Origin: Dyella sp. GSA-30
GTDB taxonomy: Bacteria; Pseudomonadota; Gammaproteobacteria; Xanthomonadales; Rhodanobacteraceae
NCBI RefSeq assembly: GCF_027924605.1
Contig: NZ_AP027042.1
Span: forward strand, 845,524 to 909,523
DNA: 64,000 nucleotides
Direction: 5' to 3'
Shown here: piece after piece, positions 9,097 through 18,232 of the stretch
Layout of the letters: each line of letters opens with the position of its first letter
Position numbering within the stretch: the first letter of the stretch is position 1
The notes under the pieces: model-generated
Database searches by the model: none
What the model saw: only the letters and a program-made list of their open reading frames with translations
Told to the model about the DNA's origin: nothing
Made by a program: the position numbers and the translations under genes

Positions 9097-9195
9097 TGTT
9101 TTTTCCACCTCGACGAACACTACTGGCGCCTATGATAGCCAACCGCGCCAGCATGCTCGTTCTATACTCGCGCCGACCTGGCAGGAATTCTCACT

Positions 9196-9381
9196 ATGCG
9201 TCGTTCACTTTCACTGGTTTCGCTTTGTGCCGTGGCGCTTGCCCTGGCGGGCTGCGGCAACAAGGGACCGCTTTATATGCCGGCCAAGCCGGCCACACCT
9301 GCGGCAGCACCCGCCAAACCTGCGGCACCTGCGCCGGCGACCAGCACGGTCAAGCCCGCTTCCGCCAGCAGCTCGCTCTGA
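9196..9381 (+). CDS. lptM: LptM (YifL)-type small lipoprotein
   Basis: 61 residues. A signal sequence ends at the lipobox L-A-G-C, and the mature start CGNKGPLY is the hallmark of LptM/YifL. In E. coli LptM helps the LPS translocon LptD mature by assisting disulfide formation. The rest is a low-complexity Ala/Pro/Lys tail. It lies directly ahead of dapF; in many relatives lysA follows lptM, but here it does not. Confidence 0.85.
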   Translation: MRRSLSLVSLCAVALALAGCGNKGPLYMPAKPATPAAAPAKPAAPAPATSTVKPASASSSL

Positions 9382-9388
9382 GCCGACG

Positions 9389-10252
9389 GTGAGTTTGCGC
9401 TTCACCAAGATGCACGGGCTGGGCAACGATTTTGTCGTGATCGACGGCCGGGCTCCCGATTTCGAACTCGATGTGGCGCGGGTTCGCGCGATCGGCGATC
9501 GCTATCGCGGCGTGGGTTTCGATCAGCTGCTGACGATCGAGCCGGCGCGCGATCCGTCCTGCGCGTTCTACTACGGCATCTGGAACACCGACGGTTCACT
9601 GGCCGGGCAGTGCGGCAACGGGGTGCGCTGTGTTGCCGCGTGGCTTTATCGCGCCGGGCTGATGTCGATGGGCGACGAGGCACGACTGGAGAGCCCCTCG
9701 GGCCCGGTGTCGGTCAAATTGCTGACAGCGACGCGTGTATCGGTGGATATGGGCGAACCCGATTTCGATCCGAAGGCCTCGCATTTCGACGGCGGCGCAC
9801 CGACGATCGGCGTGACGCTCGGTCAATCTCCGGGGCCGCTGGCCGGCACGGTGGTCGAGTTTGGCGTGGTGTCGATGGGCAACCCGCATGCGGTGGTCAC
9901 CGTGGACGATCTCCGTGATCCGATGCTGGAAACCGTCGGACCCGCGCTGACCACACATCCGCGCTTCGCCGACGGCGTCAATGCCGGTTTCGTGCACAAG
10001 CTGGCCCGCGACCACCTGCAACTGCGCGTTCATGAACGCGGTGCCGGCTGGACCCAGGCTTGCGGCACCGGCGCCTGCGCGGCCATGGCGGTGCTCCACC
10101 AGCGCGGCGAAGTGGACGACAGCGTGCAGGTCGACCTGCCGGGCGGCAGCCTGCGCATCGACTGGGCTGGCCCCGGCCACACCTTATGGATGACCGGCCC
10201 GGCCACCTTCGTCTTCGAGGGTGAATGGCTGGATATGGACCTAAGCGATTGA
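9389..10252 (+). CDS. dapF: Diaminopimelate epimerase
   Basis: 287 residues from the GTG at 9389, seven bases after the lptM stop; the later ATG at 9410 would drop conserved N-terminal residues. Converts LL- to meso-diaminopimelate for lysine and peptidoglycan. Both catalytic cysteines are present: C75 in GQCGNGVR and C225 in ACGTGAC. 'MHGLGNDFVVID' is the family signature near the start. The long open frame upstream (from 8906) is not part of the gene. Confidence 0.95.
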   Translation: MSLRFTKMHGLGNDFVVIDGRAPDFELDVARVRAIGDRYRGVGFDQLLTIEPARDPSCAFYYGIWNTDGSLAGQCGNGVRCVAAWLYRAGLMSMGDEARLESPSGPVSVKLLTATRVSVDMGEPDFDPKASHFDGGAPTIGVTLGQSPGPLAGTVVEFGVVSMGNPHAVVTVDDLRDPMLETVGPALTTHPRFADGVNAGFVHKLARDHLQLRVHERGAGWTQACGTGACAAMAVLHQRGEVDDSVQVDLPGGSLRIDWAGPGHTLWMTGPATFVFEGEWLDMDLSD

Positions 10253-10319
10253 TGCCCGGCATCGACTCGTCGCACACTCCGGCTGTGCGCCCCCTCCGCA
10301 CGGTATTTGAGGACAAGGC

Positions 10320-11003
10320 ATGACCGACACGGCACTCGTGGATCCGCTACAAGCCAGCGACGTGGCCGCTTATCTCAAGCGTCACCCCGACTTTCTCACC
10401 GACTATCCCGAATTGGCTGCCCAGCTGCAGCTGCCGCGCGAGCAGGGCCAGGTCGCCTCGCTGGCGACTTATCAGCTGCAGAACCTGCGCGAGAAGAACG
10501 CCGAGCTCGAGCGGCGCATGGCCGAGTTCATCGCGGTGGCGGCAGAGAACGAACAACTGATGCAGCGCGTGCACGAGCTGAACGTGGCGGTGCTGCGCGC
10601 ACGTACACCTGCCGTGGCCGCTCGCAGCGTGATCGCTACGCTGAGCGAAGACTTCCACACCGAACAGGTACGCCTGATGCTGTTCGGCGACGCCGCGCTG
10701 CCGCCGGCCGACTGGTTGGTGCTCGAACCCGGCGGCCGTGCGTCGATACCGGAGTTCGCCGACTTCCTCGCCCATCACGAACCGATCTCCGGTCGCCTGA
10801 CCCAGGAGCGCCTGCAACGCCTGTTCGGCCAGCACGCCAGTGAGATTCGTTCGGCCGCGGTGATGCCGCTGGGTGAGCTGGGATTGCTTGCGATCGGCAG
10901 CAAGGACCCGGATCATTTCCAGCCCGGCATGGGGACGGTGTTCCTCAAGATGATCGCCGCCACGGTGACCGCCGCCCTGGCACGTACGCAGGACGTCGTC
11001 TGA
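10320..11003 (+). CDS. DUF484 family protein
   Basis: 227 residues. The N-terminal part 'VAAYLKRHPDFL' and a coiled-coil about residues 55-85 are followed by a GAF-like half ending 'GLLAIGSKDPDHFQPGMG', the layout of DUF484 (PF04340). Its molecular role is not known. The position between dapF and xerC is the usual gammaproteobacterial order and supports the call. xerC starts 13 bases after the stop. Confidence 0.9.
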   Translation: MTDTALVDPLQASDVAAYLKRHPDFLTDYPELAAQLQLPREQGQVASLATYQLQNLREKNAELERRMAEFIAVAAENEQLMQRVHELNVAVLRARTPAVAARSVIATLSEDFHTEQVRLMLFGDAALPPADWLVLEPGGRASIPEFADFLAHHEPISGRLTQERLQRLFGQHASEIRSAAVMPLGELGLLAIGSKDPDHFQPGMGTVFLKMIAATVTAALARTQDVV

Positions 11004-11016
11004 CGCGCGTGCCCGG

Positions 11017-11901
11017 ATGAAGCCCAGCGAGCACGTGGAAGCCTGGCTCGGCCGACTCGCCGGCGAGCGCAAGGCTTCTACGCATACCGTCGATGGCTAT
11101 CGGCGCGACCTGGCGAAATTGCTGCGCTATATGGAAGCGCAGCAGATCGAGCAGTTCGACACACTCGATTCGCATCGCATGCGCAGTTTCGTCGCTGCCG
11201 AACACCGCGGCGGCCTGTCGCCGAAAAGCCTGCAACGCCTGTTGTCGTCGTGCCGCAGCCTGTTCCGCCAGCTCAATCGCGAAGGCACGCTGAGTCACGA
11301 TCCCACGGCTGGCGTGCGTGGGCCAAAGGTGCACCGCAAGCTGCCGCAGGTACTGGACGTGGACGAAGCGACCACGCTGGTCGAGGCCGACAGCGGCGGC
11401 AGCCTGGGCGTGCGTGACCGCGCGATGCTGGAGCTGTTTTATTCCTCGGGCCTGCGTCTGTCCGAACTGATTGGCCTGCGCTGGATCGACCTCAATCTCG
11501 ACGATGGCGAAGTGCGCGTGCTCGGCAAAGGCAGCAAGACGCGCATCGTGCCGGTGGGTCGGCATGCCATTACCGCGCTGCGTGCGCTGGGCGAATTGGA
11601 AGGCCGTGTGCCCGAGTCACCGATCTTCCGCGGCCGCGGCGGTGCCCCGATCAGTCCGCGTACTGTGCAAGCGCGGCTGAAACATCTGGCACTGGCGAAC
11701 GGTTTCGCCAAGCATGTGCACCCGCATCTGCTTCGCCATACCTTCGCCAGCCATATGCTCGAATCGTCCGGCGATCTGCGCGCGGTGCAGGAGCTGCTCG
11801 GCCACGCCGATATCGCTACCACGCAGATCTATACGCACCTGGATTTTCAGCACCTGGCGAAGGTGTATGACGCGGCGCATCCGCGGGCGAAGAAGCGCTA
11901 G
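11017..11901 (+). CDS. xerC: Tyrosine recombinase XerC
   Basis: 294 residues. Together with XerD it resolves chromosome dimers at dif. The N-terminal SAM-like DNA-binding domain covers about residues 1-90. The catalytic residues can be placed: R147, K171, H237, R240, H263 and the nucleophile Y272 in IYTHLD. It is the third gene of the dapF-DUF484-xerC block and is followed by a short repeat element before hslV. The start has only weak ribosome-binding sequence, consistent with coupling to the preceding gene. Confidence 0.95.
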   Translation: MKPSEHVEAWLGRLAGERKASTHTVDGYRRDLAKLLRYMEAQQIEQFDTLDSHRMRSFVAAEHRGGLSPKSLQRLLSSCRSLFRQLNREGTLSHDPTAGVRGPKVHRKLPQVLDVDEATTLVEADSGGSLGVRDRAMLELFYSSGLRLSELIGLRWIDLNLDDGEVRVLGKGSKTRIVPVGRHAITALRALGELEGRVPESPIFRGRGGAPISPRTVQARLKHLALANGFAKHVHPHLLRHTFASHMLESSGDLRAVQELLGHADIATTQIYTHLDFQHLAKVYDAAHPRAKKR

Positions 11902-11939
11902 AACGGCTCGGATAACGACCGACGTTTACGTTTATGGCC

Positions 11940-11961
11940 GGTCGCGACTTCAGTCGCGACC
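11940..11961. repeat. Palindromic REP-like element (GTCGCGAC type)
   Basis: GGTCGCGAC and GTCGCGACC face each other across TTCA, a perfect 9-bp inverted repeat in the xerC-hslV gap. The core with ACTTCAGT is shared with the pair at 22404-22466, so it belongs to a repeated family in this genome. As RNA it could form a hairpin behind xerC. Confidence 0.8.
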
Positions 11962-12066
11962 GCCTCGTGACGGGATAGCGAAGCATCTGATCGCGGTTGT
12001 CCCCGCAACCATTGAACCGCCAGCAGGCACCCCCACCTCATCGGTTCAAGTCTTCGGAGCGACCTC

Positions 12067-12603
12067 ATGGAATCCTTCCACGCCACCACCATCGTTTCGG
12101 TCCGCCGCAACGGCCGCGTCGTCATCGGCGGCGACGGTCAGGTCACGTTGGGCAATACCGTGATGAAGGCCAATGCACGCAAGATCCGCCGCCTGGGCAA
12201 GAACGGCGACGTGATCGCCGGATTTGCCGGCGCCACGGCCGATGCATTCACCTTGTTCGAGCTGTTCGAGGAAAAACTCGCCAAGCACAGCGCCAACCTG
12301 ACGCGCGCCGCGGTCGAACTGGCCAAGGAATGGCGTACCGATCGCCGCCTGGGCCGCCTCGAGGCGATGCTGGCGGTGGCCGACAAGGATGCCTCGCTGC
12401 TGATTTCCGGCAACGGCGATGTGCTGGAACCGGAGCACGGCCTGATCGCCATCGGCTCAGGCGGCCCCTTCGCGCAATCGGCCGCGCTCGCGCTGATGGA
12501 AAACACCGAGATGGATGCGCGCGTCATCGTCGAAAAGGCACTGAAGATCGCTGGCGACATCTGTATCTACACCAATCACAACACGACGATCGAAGAACTT
12601 TGA
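12067..12603 (+). CDS. hslV: ATP-dependent protease subunit HslV
   Basis: 178 residues; forms the proteolytic double ring that works with HslU. Recognised by 'GGDGQVTLG' and '[12 protein letters not shown]'. The N-terminal threonine nucleophile is not directly after Met: the sequence reads MESFHATTI, so the precursor is expected to be cleaved after A6 to expose T7, as in other Xanthomonadales HslV with short propeptides. hslU follows 50 bases later. Confidence 0.96.
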   Translation: MESFHATTIVSVRRNGRVVIGGDGQVTLGNTVMKANARKIRRLGKNGDVIAGFAGATADAFTLFELFEEKLAKHSANLTRAAVELAKEWRTDRRLGRLEAMLAVADKDASLLISGNGDVLEPEHGLIAIGSGGPFAQSAALALMENTEMDARVIVEKALKIAGDICIYTNHNTTIEEL

Positions 12604-12653
12604 CGTGAGCGGTCTCCCCTCGCTCCCCATTCCCTGTTCCCCGAGCTAAAGCC

Positions 12654-13988
12654 ATGTCCGAACTCACTCCCCGCGAAATCGTCAACGAACTCGATCGCTA
12701 CATCATCGGTCAGCACGACGCCAAGCGCGCCGTCGCGATCGCGCTGCGCAACCGTTGGCGCCGCATGCAGCTGGAGCCGAGCCTGCGCGACGAGGTCACG
12801 CCGAAGAACATCCTGATGATCGGCCCGACCGGCGTCGGCAAGACCGAAATCGCACGCCGCCTCGCCACGCTGGCGAATGCGCCGTTCGTGAAAGTCGAGG
12901 CGACCAAGTTCACCGAGGTGGGCTATGTCGGCAAGGACGTCGAGTCGATCGTGCGCGACCTGGTCGACGTGGCCTACAAGCTCACTCGCGAGCAGGCGAT
13001 GAAGCGCGTGCGCACCCAGGCCGAAGACCGTGCCGAGGATCGCATTCTCGACGCGCTGTTGCCGCGCCGCCAGTCGCCCAGCGACTGGAGCCACGATCCG
13101 GCACCGGCCATCGATAGCGATACCCGCCAGAAACTGCGCAAGCAGTTGCGCGAGGGCGCGCTGGACGAGCGCGAGATCGAGCTCGATTTCGCCATGAATG
13201 TCGGCGTCGAGATCATGTCGCCGCCCGGCATGGAGGAAATGGGCCAACAGCTGCGCCAGATGTTCCAGAACATGGGCGGCGCCAAGACCCAGCAACGCAA
13301 GCTGTCGATCAAGGCCGCGCGCCCGCTGCTGATCGACGAAGAAGCCGGCAAGCTGCTCAACGACGAAGAAATTCGCGCACAGGCCGTCGAGGCGGCCGAG
13401 CAGAATGGCATCGTCTTTATCGACGAGATCGACAAGATCGCCCAGCGTTCGGAGTGGGGCGGGGCCGGCGTCAGCCGTGAAGGCGTGCAGCGCGACCTGC
13501 TGCCGCTGGTCGAAGGCTCCACCGTGTCGACCAAGTACGGCCCGATCAAGACCGACCACGTGCTGTTCATCGCCTCGGGTGCGTTCTCGCTGGCCAAGCC
13601 GTCGGACCTGATCCCGGAGCTGCAGGGTCGTCTGCCGATCCGCGTCGAGCTGTCAGCGCTGTCGGTCGGCGACTTCAAGCGCATCCTGCGCGAGCCACAC
13701 AGCGCACTGACCAAACAGTACGTCGCCCTGCTCGGCACGGAAGGTGTCAGCCTGGAATTCACCGACTCCGGCGTGGATCGCCTGGCCGAGGTCGCCTTCC
13801 AGGTGAACGAGCGCACCGAGAACATCGGCGCCCGCCGCCTGCACACGGTCATGGAGCGGCTTTTGGAAAAGATCTCCTACGAAGCTGCAGACAAGTCCGG
13901 CGAAAAGTACACAATCGACGCCGAATATGTAGACAAGAACCTCGGTACCCTGGTCAAGGACGAAGACCTCAGCCGCTACATCCTCTAA
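12654..13988 (+). CDS. hslU: HslU ATPase subunit
   Basis: 444 residues, a normal length. Unfoldase of the HslUV protease and AAA+ ATPase. The Walker A motif reads [14 protein letters not shown], '[19 protein letters not shown]' is conserved in the pore region, Walker B is in '[12 protein letters not shown]', and the protein ends SRYIL, where the C-terminal tail docks into HslV. The inserted I-domain occupies about residues 110-230. Likely in one operon with hslV. Confidence 0.97.
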   Translation: MSELTPREIVNELDRYIIGQHDAKRAVAIALRNRWRRMQLEPSLRDEVTPKNILMIGPTGVGKTEIARRLATLANAPFVKVEATKFTEVGYVGKDVESIVRDLVDVAYKLTREQAMKRVRTQAEDRAEDRILDALLPRRQSPSDWSHDPAPAIDSDTRQKLRKQLREGALDEREIELDFAMNVGVEIMSPPGMEEMGQQLRQMFQNMGGAKTQQRKLSIKAARPLLIDEEAGKLLNDEEIRAQAVEAAEQNGIVFIDEIDKIAQRSEWGGAGVSREGVQRDLLPLVEGSTVSTKYGPIKTDHVLFIASGAFSLAKPSDLIPELQGRLPIRVELSALSVGDFKRILREPHSALTKQYVALLGTEGVSLEFTDSGVDRLAEVAFQVNERTENIGARRLHTVMERLLEKISYEAADKSGEKYTIDAEYVDKNLGTLVKDEDLSRYIL

Positions 13989-14100
13989 GCCCTGCGGGCA
14001 TTGTCGCAAGTCATTGTTTGTAAAAGCTTAAGTACCGAACTTTCTTGCCCGTTAGCCGGCCCTAACAAGCCGGCGACCCCCCTCTGGTAAAATTGCGCCC

Positions 14101-14715
14101 ATGGGCAAGATCATCGAACTGAAGACCACTGGGCAGCGCGCGCAACTGCGCGAGGCCCAGGAAAACCGCCAGCTGGTCAGGCTATGGCGTGAAGAACTCG
14201 AACACGGCAGCTTCTGCGGATACGTCGGCGGCGTCGGGCGCGAGTTCTTTCTGCTGTGGGTGGTGGGCGACACCATCACCTACGACGGCATCTACATCAT
14301 GCGTCACCGGGATGTCAGCGAACTGGAAGTCCCGGACAAGCACGCCTTGTTCATGGAGAAGGCACTGACCCTGAAGGGGCTGACGCCGACTCTGCCGCAG
14401 AACTTCCCGTTGGATAACATCCGCGAGGTCGTCGAAGCGGCGGCCCGTCAGTCGGCGGTGATCGGCGTACATGTCGATAGCGAGGAAGAGGCCGAGGTCT
14501 GCTACATCGGCAAGCTGGTCAGCGTCGAGGAAGACGGTTTCAACATGCAGGAAATCAGCCCCGACGCGGAGTGGCTGCGCGAGGCGTCGTTCTTCTCCTG
14601 GGACGAGGTGTCCACCGTCAGCATCGAAGACGGTTATGCGCAGTCCCTGCTTGCCGTTGCCGGTACCGCGCCGCCGATCGAACAAGGTTCCGGCTTGGGG
14701 TTGGCGCACGAGTAA
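14101..14715 (+). CDS. Conserved hypothetical protein, two similar halves
   Basis: 204 residues, no signal sequence. About residues 36-85 and about 135-195 share a pattern (short beta strands, 'Y(I/D)G...' and a hydrophobic 'F.SWDEVSTV' or 'HRDVSEL' step), suggesting two Sm- or SH3-like barrels. This is a by-eye judgement. No catalytic motif seen. A cytoplasmic role is likely but unknown. It starts 112 bases after hslU. Confidence 0.7.
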   Translation: MGKIIELKTTGQRAQLREAQENRQLVRLWREELEHGSFCGYVGGVGREFFLLWVVGDTITYDGIYIMRHRDVSELEVPDKHALFMEKALTLKGLTPTLPQNFPLDNIREVVEAAARQSAVIGVHVDSEEEAEVCYIGKLVSVEEDGFNMQEISPDAEWLREASFFSWDEVSTVSIEDGYAQSLLAVAGTAPPIEQGSGLGLAHE

Positions 14716-14751
14716 GCTTCGGCAACATCCACATCGACAAAGAGGCGGTCC

Positions 14752-15108
14752 ATGCGTATTCGAACTTTCATCCTCGTTCCGCTGGCCGCCTTTCTTGTAT
14801 GTGCCGCCCACGCCCAGGTCTATCGGGGTAACGCCATGCCCGCCGATGCGGCACCCAGCGCCAAGCAATTGATCGTCACCTACAAGGACGGTCCCAAATC
14901 CGCTGCAGCGCAGGCGGCGAACGCAAAAGTGGGCACGATTTTCGTACGGCCGATGGGTTCGGGTGACGCCGCCGTTGTCACGCTACCGCCCGATGCGGAT
15001 ATCGATCAGGCCATCGCTGCGTTTCAAGCGCAGCCCGGCGTGACGCATGTGGAAGTCAACGCGCGCAAGACCGTCGATCCGCTTCGCGGTCCGAAACTGG
15101 ATAAATAA
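14752..15108 (+). CDS. Secreted protein like a free protease propeptide
   Basis: 118 residues. A signal peptide with hydrophobic core about residues 5-20 ends A-H-A, followed by 'QLIVTYKDG' and later 'VTLPPDADIDQAIAAFQAQP' with 'GVTHVEVN'. This order of strands and helix is that of the I9/fervidolysin-type prodomain of subtilases, but no protease domain follows in any frame. Such stand-alone units can inhibit or chaperone a protease in the periplasm. The assignment is inferred. AGAGG stands before the ATG. Confidence 0.65.
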   Translation: MRIRTFILVPLAAFLVCAAHAQVYRGNAMPADAAPSAKQLIVTYKDGPKSAAAQAANAKVGTIFVRPMGSGDAAVVTLPPDADIDQAIAAFQAQPGVTHVEVNARKTVDPLRGPKLDK

Positions 15109-15215
15109 CTCGCGTCGTAAATTCATACTCGTGCAACGCCGTTGCCCGTGCGACGTTCTTGCGTCGCATGCGTTGGTATGATCCGCGCGTAGCCTAACGC
15201 GTAGGAGAGCCACGC

Positions 15216-15707
15216 ATGCTCGGTGTCAACGGTCGGTCGCGCTTCCTCCAAGCCTTGCGTGTCGTCGGCGCACTCGGCGTGATCGTTGCGATCGCCGGCT
15301 GCAGCATGATCTCCAGGCGCCACCAACGCCCCGATGATTTCGCGGTGAAATACGCCAAATCCACCGGCGTGATTTCATCACCGAACTGGTCCCGCTATGC
15401 CGTCGACATCGACGCCAAAGGCAAGAAGACCATCCAGTCGGGATCGCACAATGGCGACGTCAACAAGACGGTGCAACTGAGCCCTGCGGAGTACGACAGC
15501 TTCTACGCTGCGCTGCGCAGCGACGGCGCATTCGACGATCTCTCCGATAACCCGCCTTGCCCAGGTCCTACGACGGGCTACGAAGACCTGTCGTTCTTCG
15601 CCAACGGCAACTACGTTTCGATTCCGCTTTGTTCGACGTCCAAGAAGAAGCAGAAGAAGATCGACAAGGTTTGGCAGGATGTGCGGGCTGTGGTGGGAGA
15701 GCCATGA
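15216..15707 (+). CDS. Putative lipoprotein
   Basis: 163 residues with an N-terminal hydrophobic stretch and lipobox I-A-G-C at about residue 29, so likely an outer-membrane lipoprotein. The mature part carries two cysteine-containing stretches (PPCPGP and LCSTS) and a lysine-rich C-terminal helix. No known family. TAGGAG precedes the ATG. It stands alone, rightward, before an inverted repeat. Confidence 0.65.
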   Translation: MLGVNGRSRFLQALRVVGALGVIVAIAGCSMISRRHQRPDDFAVKYAKSTGVISSPNWSRYAVDIDAKGKKTIQSGSHNGDVNKTVQLSPAEYDSFYAALRSDGAFDDLSDNPPCPGPTTGYEDLSFFANGNYVSIPLCSTSKKKQKKIDKVWQDVRAVVGEP

Positions 15708-15764
15708 CCGGCTCTAAATCGTTCGGGTGAAGCTACCTCGAACATTTAAGAACCATCTCCTATT

Positions 15765-15872
15765 CGTCATTCCGGCGAAGGCCGGAATCCAAACCTCAAC
15801 GTTAATGCCTGCGACATCTCGTCTGACAAGCGAAGACAGTGGAATGGATCCCGGCCTTCGCCGGGATGACGA
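15765..15872. repeat. Inverted pair of genome-type repeats (CCGGCGAAGGCCGG)
   Basis: CGTCATTCCGGCGAAGGCCG at 15765-15784 is mirrored by CGGCCTTCGCCGGGATGACG at 15852-15871, about 60 bases apart. Arms of 27 bases each form a long hairpin. Similar half-elements occur at 55051-55077, 58808-58834 and 58912-58939. It fills most of the gap between the lipoprotein gene and the S9 peptidase and could also stop transcription. The small ORF across it is an artefact. Confidence 0.85.
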
Positions 15873-15909
15873 TGGAAACTGAGCTAGTTCTACAAAACCC
15901 CGCCAGGCC

Positions 15910-18138
15910 TTATTTACCCGACGCATCACCCTTCACCTGCCCCTGAAAGAAATTCTCGATCAGGTGATAAACGTGCACGCGCTGCCCCGGCAGATTCAAT
16001 CCATGCTTCGCACCCGGGTACGCCATGAACTCGAACTGCGTACCACGTTTCTGCAACTCCGCCATCAGCTTGGTCGAATTGACGAACAACACATTGTCAT
16101 CAGCCATGCCGTGCACGAGATAGAGCTTTGACGTGAGGCCATCGAGCCACGCAAACGGAGAGCTGCGCGTGTAGCCGGCTTCGTTGTCTTGCGGACGACC
16201 AAGGTAACGCTCGGTGTAGAACGTATCGTAAAGATGCCAATCGGTAACGGGTGCGACGGCAACGCCGCCGGCGATTTCGTTCGATGCCTTGCTCAGCATC
16301 ATCGTGGTCATGTAGCCGCCGTAACTCCAGCCGAACACGCCGATGCGATTGCCATCCACCCACGGCTGCGATTTCAGCCAATGAATGCCGGCAAGCTGGT
16401 CGTCGACTTCAACCGCACCGAGCTGCTGGTAGATCGGATCTTCGAACTTGCGGCCACGACGGGCCATGCCGCGGTTGTCGAGGGTGAAGACGACGAAACC
16501 CTGGTTGGCCATGTACTGGTTGAAGTAATCACCCCAGCTATCGACCACCAGCTGCGCATGCGGGCCGCCGTAGTACGCATCGAATACCGGATACTTCTTG
16601 CTCGGATCGAAACCCGCCGGCTTGTAGATGCGGTAGTAAAGCGTTTGGCCGTCCGAACTGGTAATGGTGCCGAATTCGGGTTTGATCAGACTGTCGCGAT
16701 AGGGCCAGAACGGATGCTTCTCATCGAGCGAGTTCTGTTCGATCCAGCTGATCAACGTGCCGTCTGGCTTGTGCACGCTTACCTGCGGTGGCGTCTGCGA
16801 GTTGGAGAACGTATCTAGGTAGAACGCCGCATCGTGCGAGAACTCCGCCTGATGCGTGCCGTTGCCCTGGCTGATGCGCGCAGGCGCCGTCGCGTTGCTC
16901 CCATCGAGCTTGAGTTCGTAGACCTGACGATCGGGTACAAACTCGCGGTTCGAGCTGACATAGACCTTGCCGGCTTTTTCATCCACCGCCAGTACGCCGT
17001 CGAGCTGCCAGTCGCCCTGGCTCACCGGGTGCTTGAGCTTGCCGTCGATGCCATACAAGTAGAGGTGATGGTAGCCGCTGCGCTCGCTGCCCCACAGGAA
17101 ACTCTTGCCGTCCTTGAGGAAGGTGAGGTCGTTGTTGAGATTGATCCAGGTCGGGCTGGTCTCGGTGACGAGCACGCGCTGCGCCAGCGTTTTGGCGTCG
17201 ACCAGCCGCAGCTCCAGTTTTTGCTGACTGCGCGGCATCCACTGATAGCTCAGATGTTTCGCATCGGGTAGCCATTTCACGCGGGTGAGGTAACTGTCGG
17301 TGTCCGTGCCCAGGTCGATCCAGCGCGCCTGGCCACCGGCTGGCGCCACCAAGCCCAGCTTGACCAGCACATTCGGGTCGCCGGCAGCGGGGTAGCGCTG
17401 GTCGATCACATCGGTGCGATCGGCGTAGACCTCGGTACGCTTGACCGTGGGCACCTTGGATTCGTCGTAACGCTCGAACGCAATCTGGCTGTCGTCCGGT
17501 GCCCACCAGTAGCCCTCGCTGCGCTCCATTTCTTCTTGTGCAACGAACTCGGCCTCACCGTTGTGCACCGCACCCCCACCGTCGTGCGTCAGCTGGTGCG
17601 CGTTACCGCTGGCCAGATCGATCACCCACAGGTTCTGGTCACGCACATAGGACACATAGTGGCCCTTGGGCGAAATGCGCGGATCGATCACGTCGCCGCC
17701 GGTGTCGAGCTGGCGCGGTGCCGGCTTATCGGCGGCAAGGTCGTAGAGATAGAGCTTGCCGCCGATGGGGAACAGCAGCTGCTTGCCGTCCGGCGACCAC
17801 TGATAGGTCAGGATGCCGTGCAGGCCGGCCGTGCGGGCCCGTTCGCGGCGTGCCTTTTCGGCATCGGACAGGTGCTCGCCCTGCGGCTCGAGCTTCTTGG
17901 AGTCGACCAGGAGATGCGTGCTGTTGTCCTTGATGCGGTATTCCCACAGATCGAGCTGATTCTGGTCGTCGGGCTTGGCGCGCAGGAAGGTGACGCGGGA
18001 GCCATCGGGCGAGATCTGCAGGCCGCGGGGCGCGGGACCGGCGAGGTTGCCGCCGTCGAAGATCCGTTCGATCGTCAGTTTTTCAGCCATCGCGGGACCA
18101 GCCATCGTCATCAAAGCCGCAAACAAGAGAGCGCGCAT
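15910..18138 (-). CDS. S9 family dipeptidyl peptidase IV-like protein
   Basis: 742 residues from the ATG at 18138, chosen because AGGA stands about 8 bases upstream and it keeps a compact signal peptide (to A-M-A); in-frame starts at 18147 and 18168 exist. The N-terminal beta-propeller (DPPIV_N, PF00930) carries the double-glutamate 'EEMERSEGYWW' that binds the peptide N-terminus. The C-terminal hydrolase has the serine in GWSYGG, an Asp in 'GMADDNV' and a His in 'AKHGLN'. It would remove X-Pro dipeptides in the periplasm. Prolyl-type specificity is by family. Confidence 0.93.
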   Translation of the reverse strand: MRALLFAALMTMAGPAMAEKLTIERIFDGGNLAGPAPRGLQISPDGSRVTFLRAKPDDQNQLDLWEYRIKDNSTHLLVDSKKLEPQGEHLSDAEKARRERARTAGLHGILTYQWSPDGKQLLFPIGGKLYLYDLAADKPAPRQLDTGGDVIDPRISPKGHYVSYVRDQNLWVIDLASGNAHQLTHDGGGAVHNGEAEFVAQEEMERSEGYWWAPDDSQIAFERYDESKVPTVKRTEVYADRTDVIDQRYPAAGDPNVLVKLGLVAPAGGQARWIDLGTDTDSYLTRVKWLPDAKHLSYQWMPRSQQKLELRLVDAKTLAQRVLVTETSPTWINLNNDLTFLKDGKSFLWGSERSGYHHLYLYGIDGKLKHPVSQGDWQLDGVLAVDEKAGKVYVSSNREFVPDRQVYELKLDGSNATAPARISQGNGTHQAEFSHDAAFYLDTFSNSQTPPQVSVHKPDGTLISWIEQNSLDEKHPFWPYRDSLIKPEFGTITSSDGQTLYYRIYKPAGFDPSKKYPVFDAYYGGPHAQLVVDSWGDYFNQYMANQGFVVFTLDNRGMARRGRKFEDPIYQQLGAVEVDDQLAGIHWLKSQPWVDGNRIGVFGWSYGGYMTTMMLSKASNEIAGGVAVAPVTDWHLYDTFYTERYLGRPQDNEAGYTRSSPFAWLDGLTSKLYLVHGMADDNVLFVNSTKLMAELQKRGTQFEFMAYPGAKHGLNLPGQRVHVYHLIENFFQGQVKGDASGK

Positions 18139-18232
18139 AGAGAACATCCTGATAAAGCGCCAACACAAAAGATCGAAAGATTAAAACGCGTTGTGTGACG
18201 CAATACCAGTATGTTTTCGCAATGGATCACAC

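Noticed and set aside
8906-9388. Extension of dapF into the upstream gene
   Set aside because: The extension overlaps lptM and part of the opposite membrane gene; the GTG at 9389 fits the known DapF start.
15714-15929. Short ORF with RRRPGS and PAFAGMT strings
   Set aside because: These strings are the usual translation of an inverted genomic repeat and do not form a gene.
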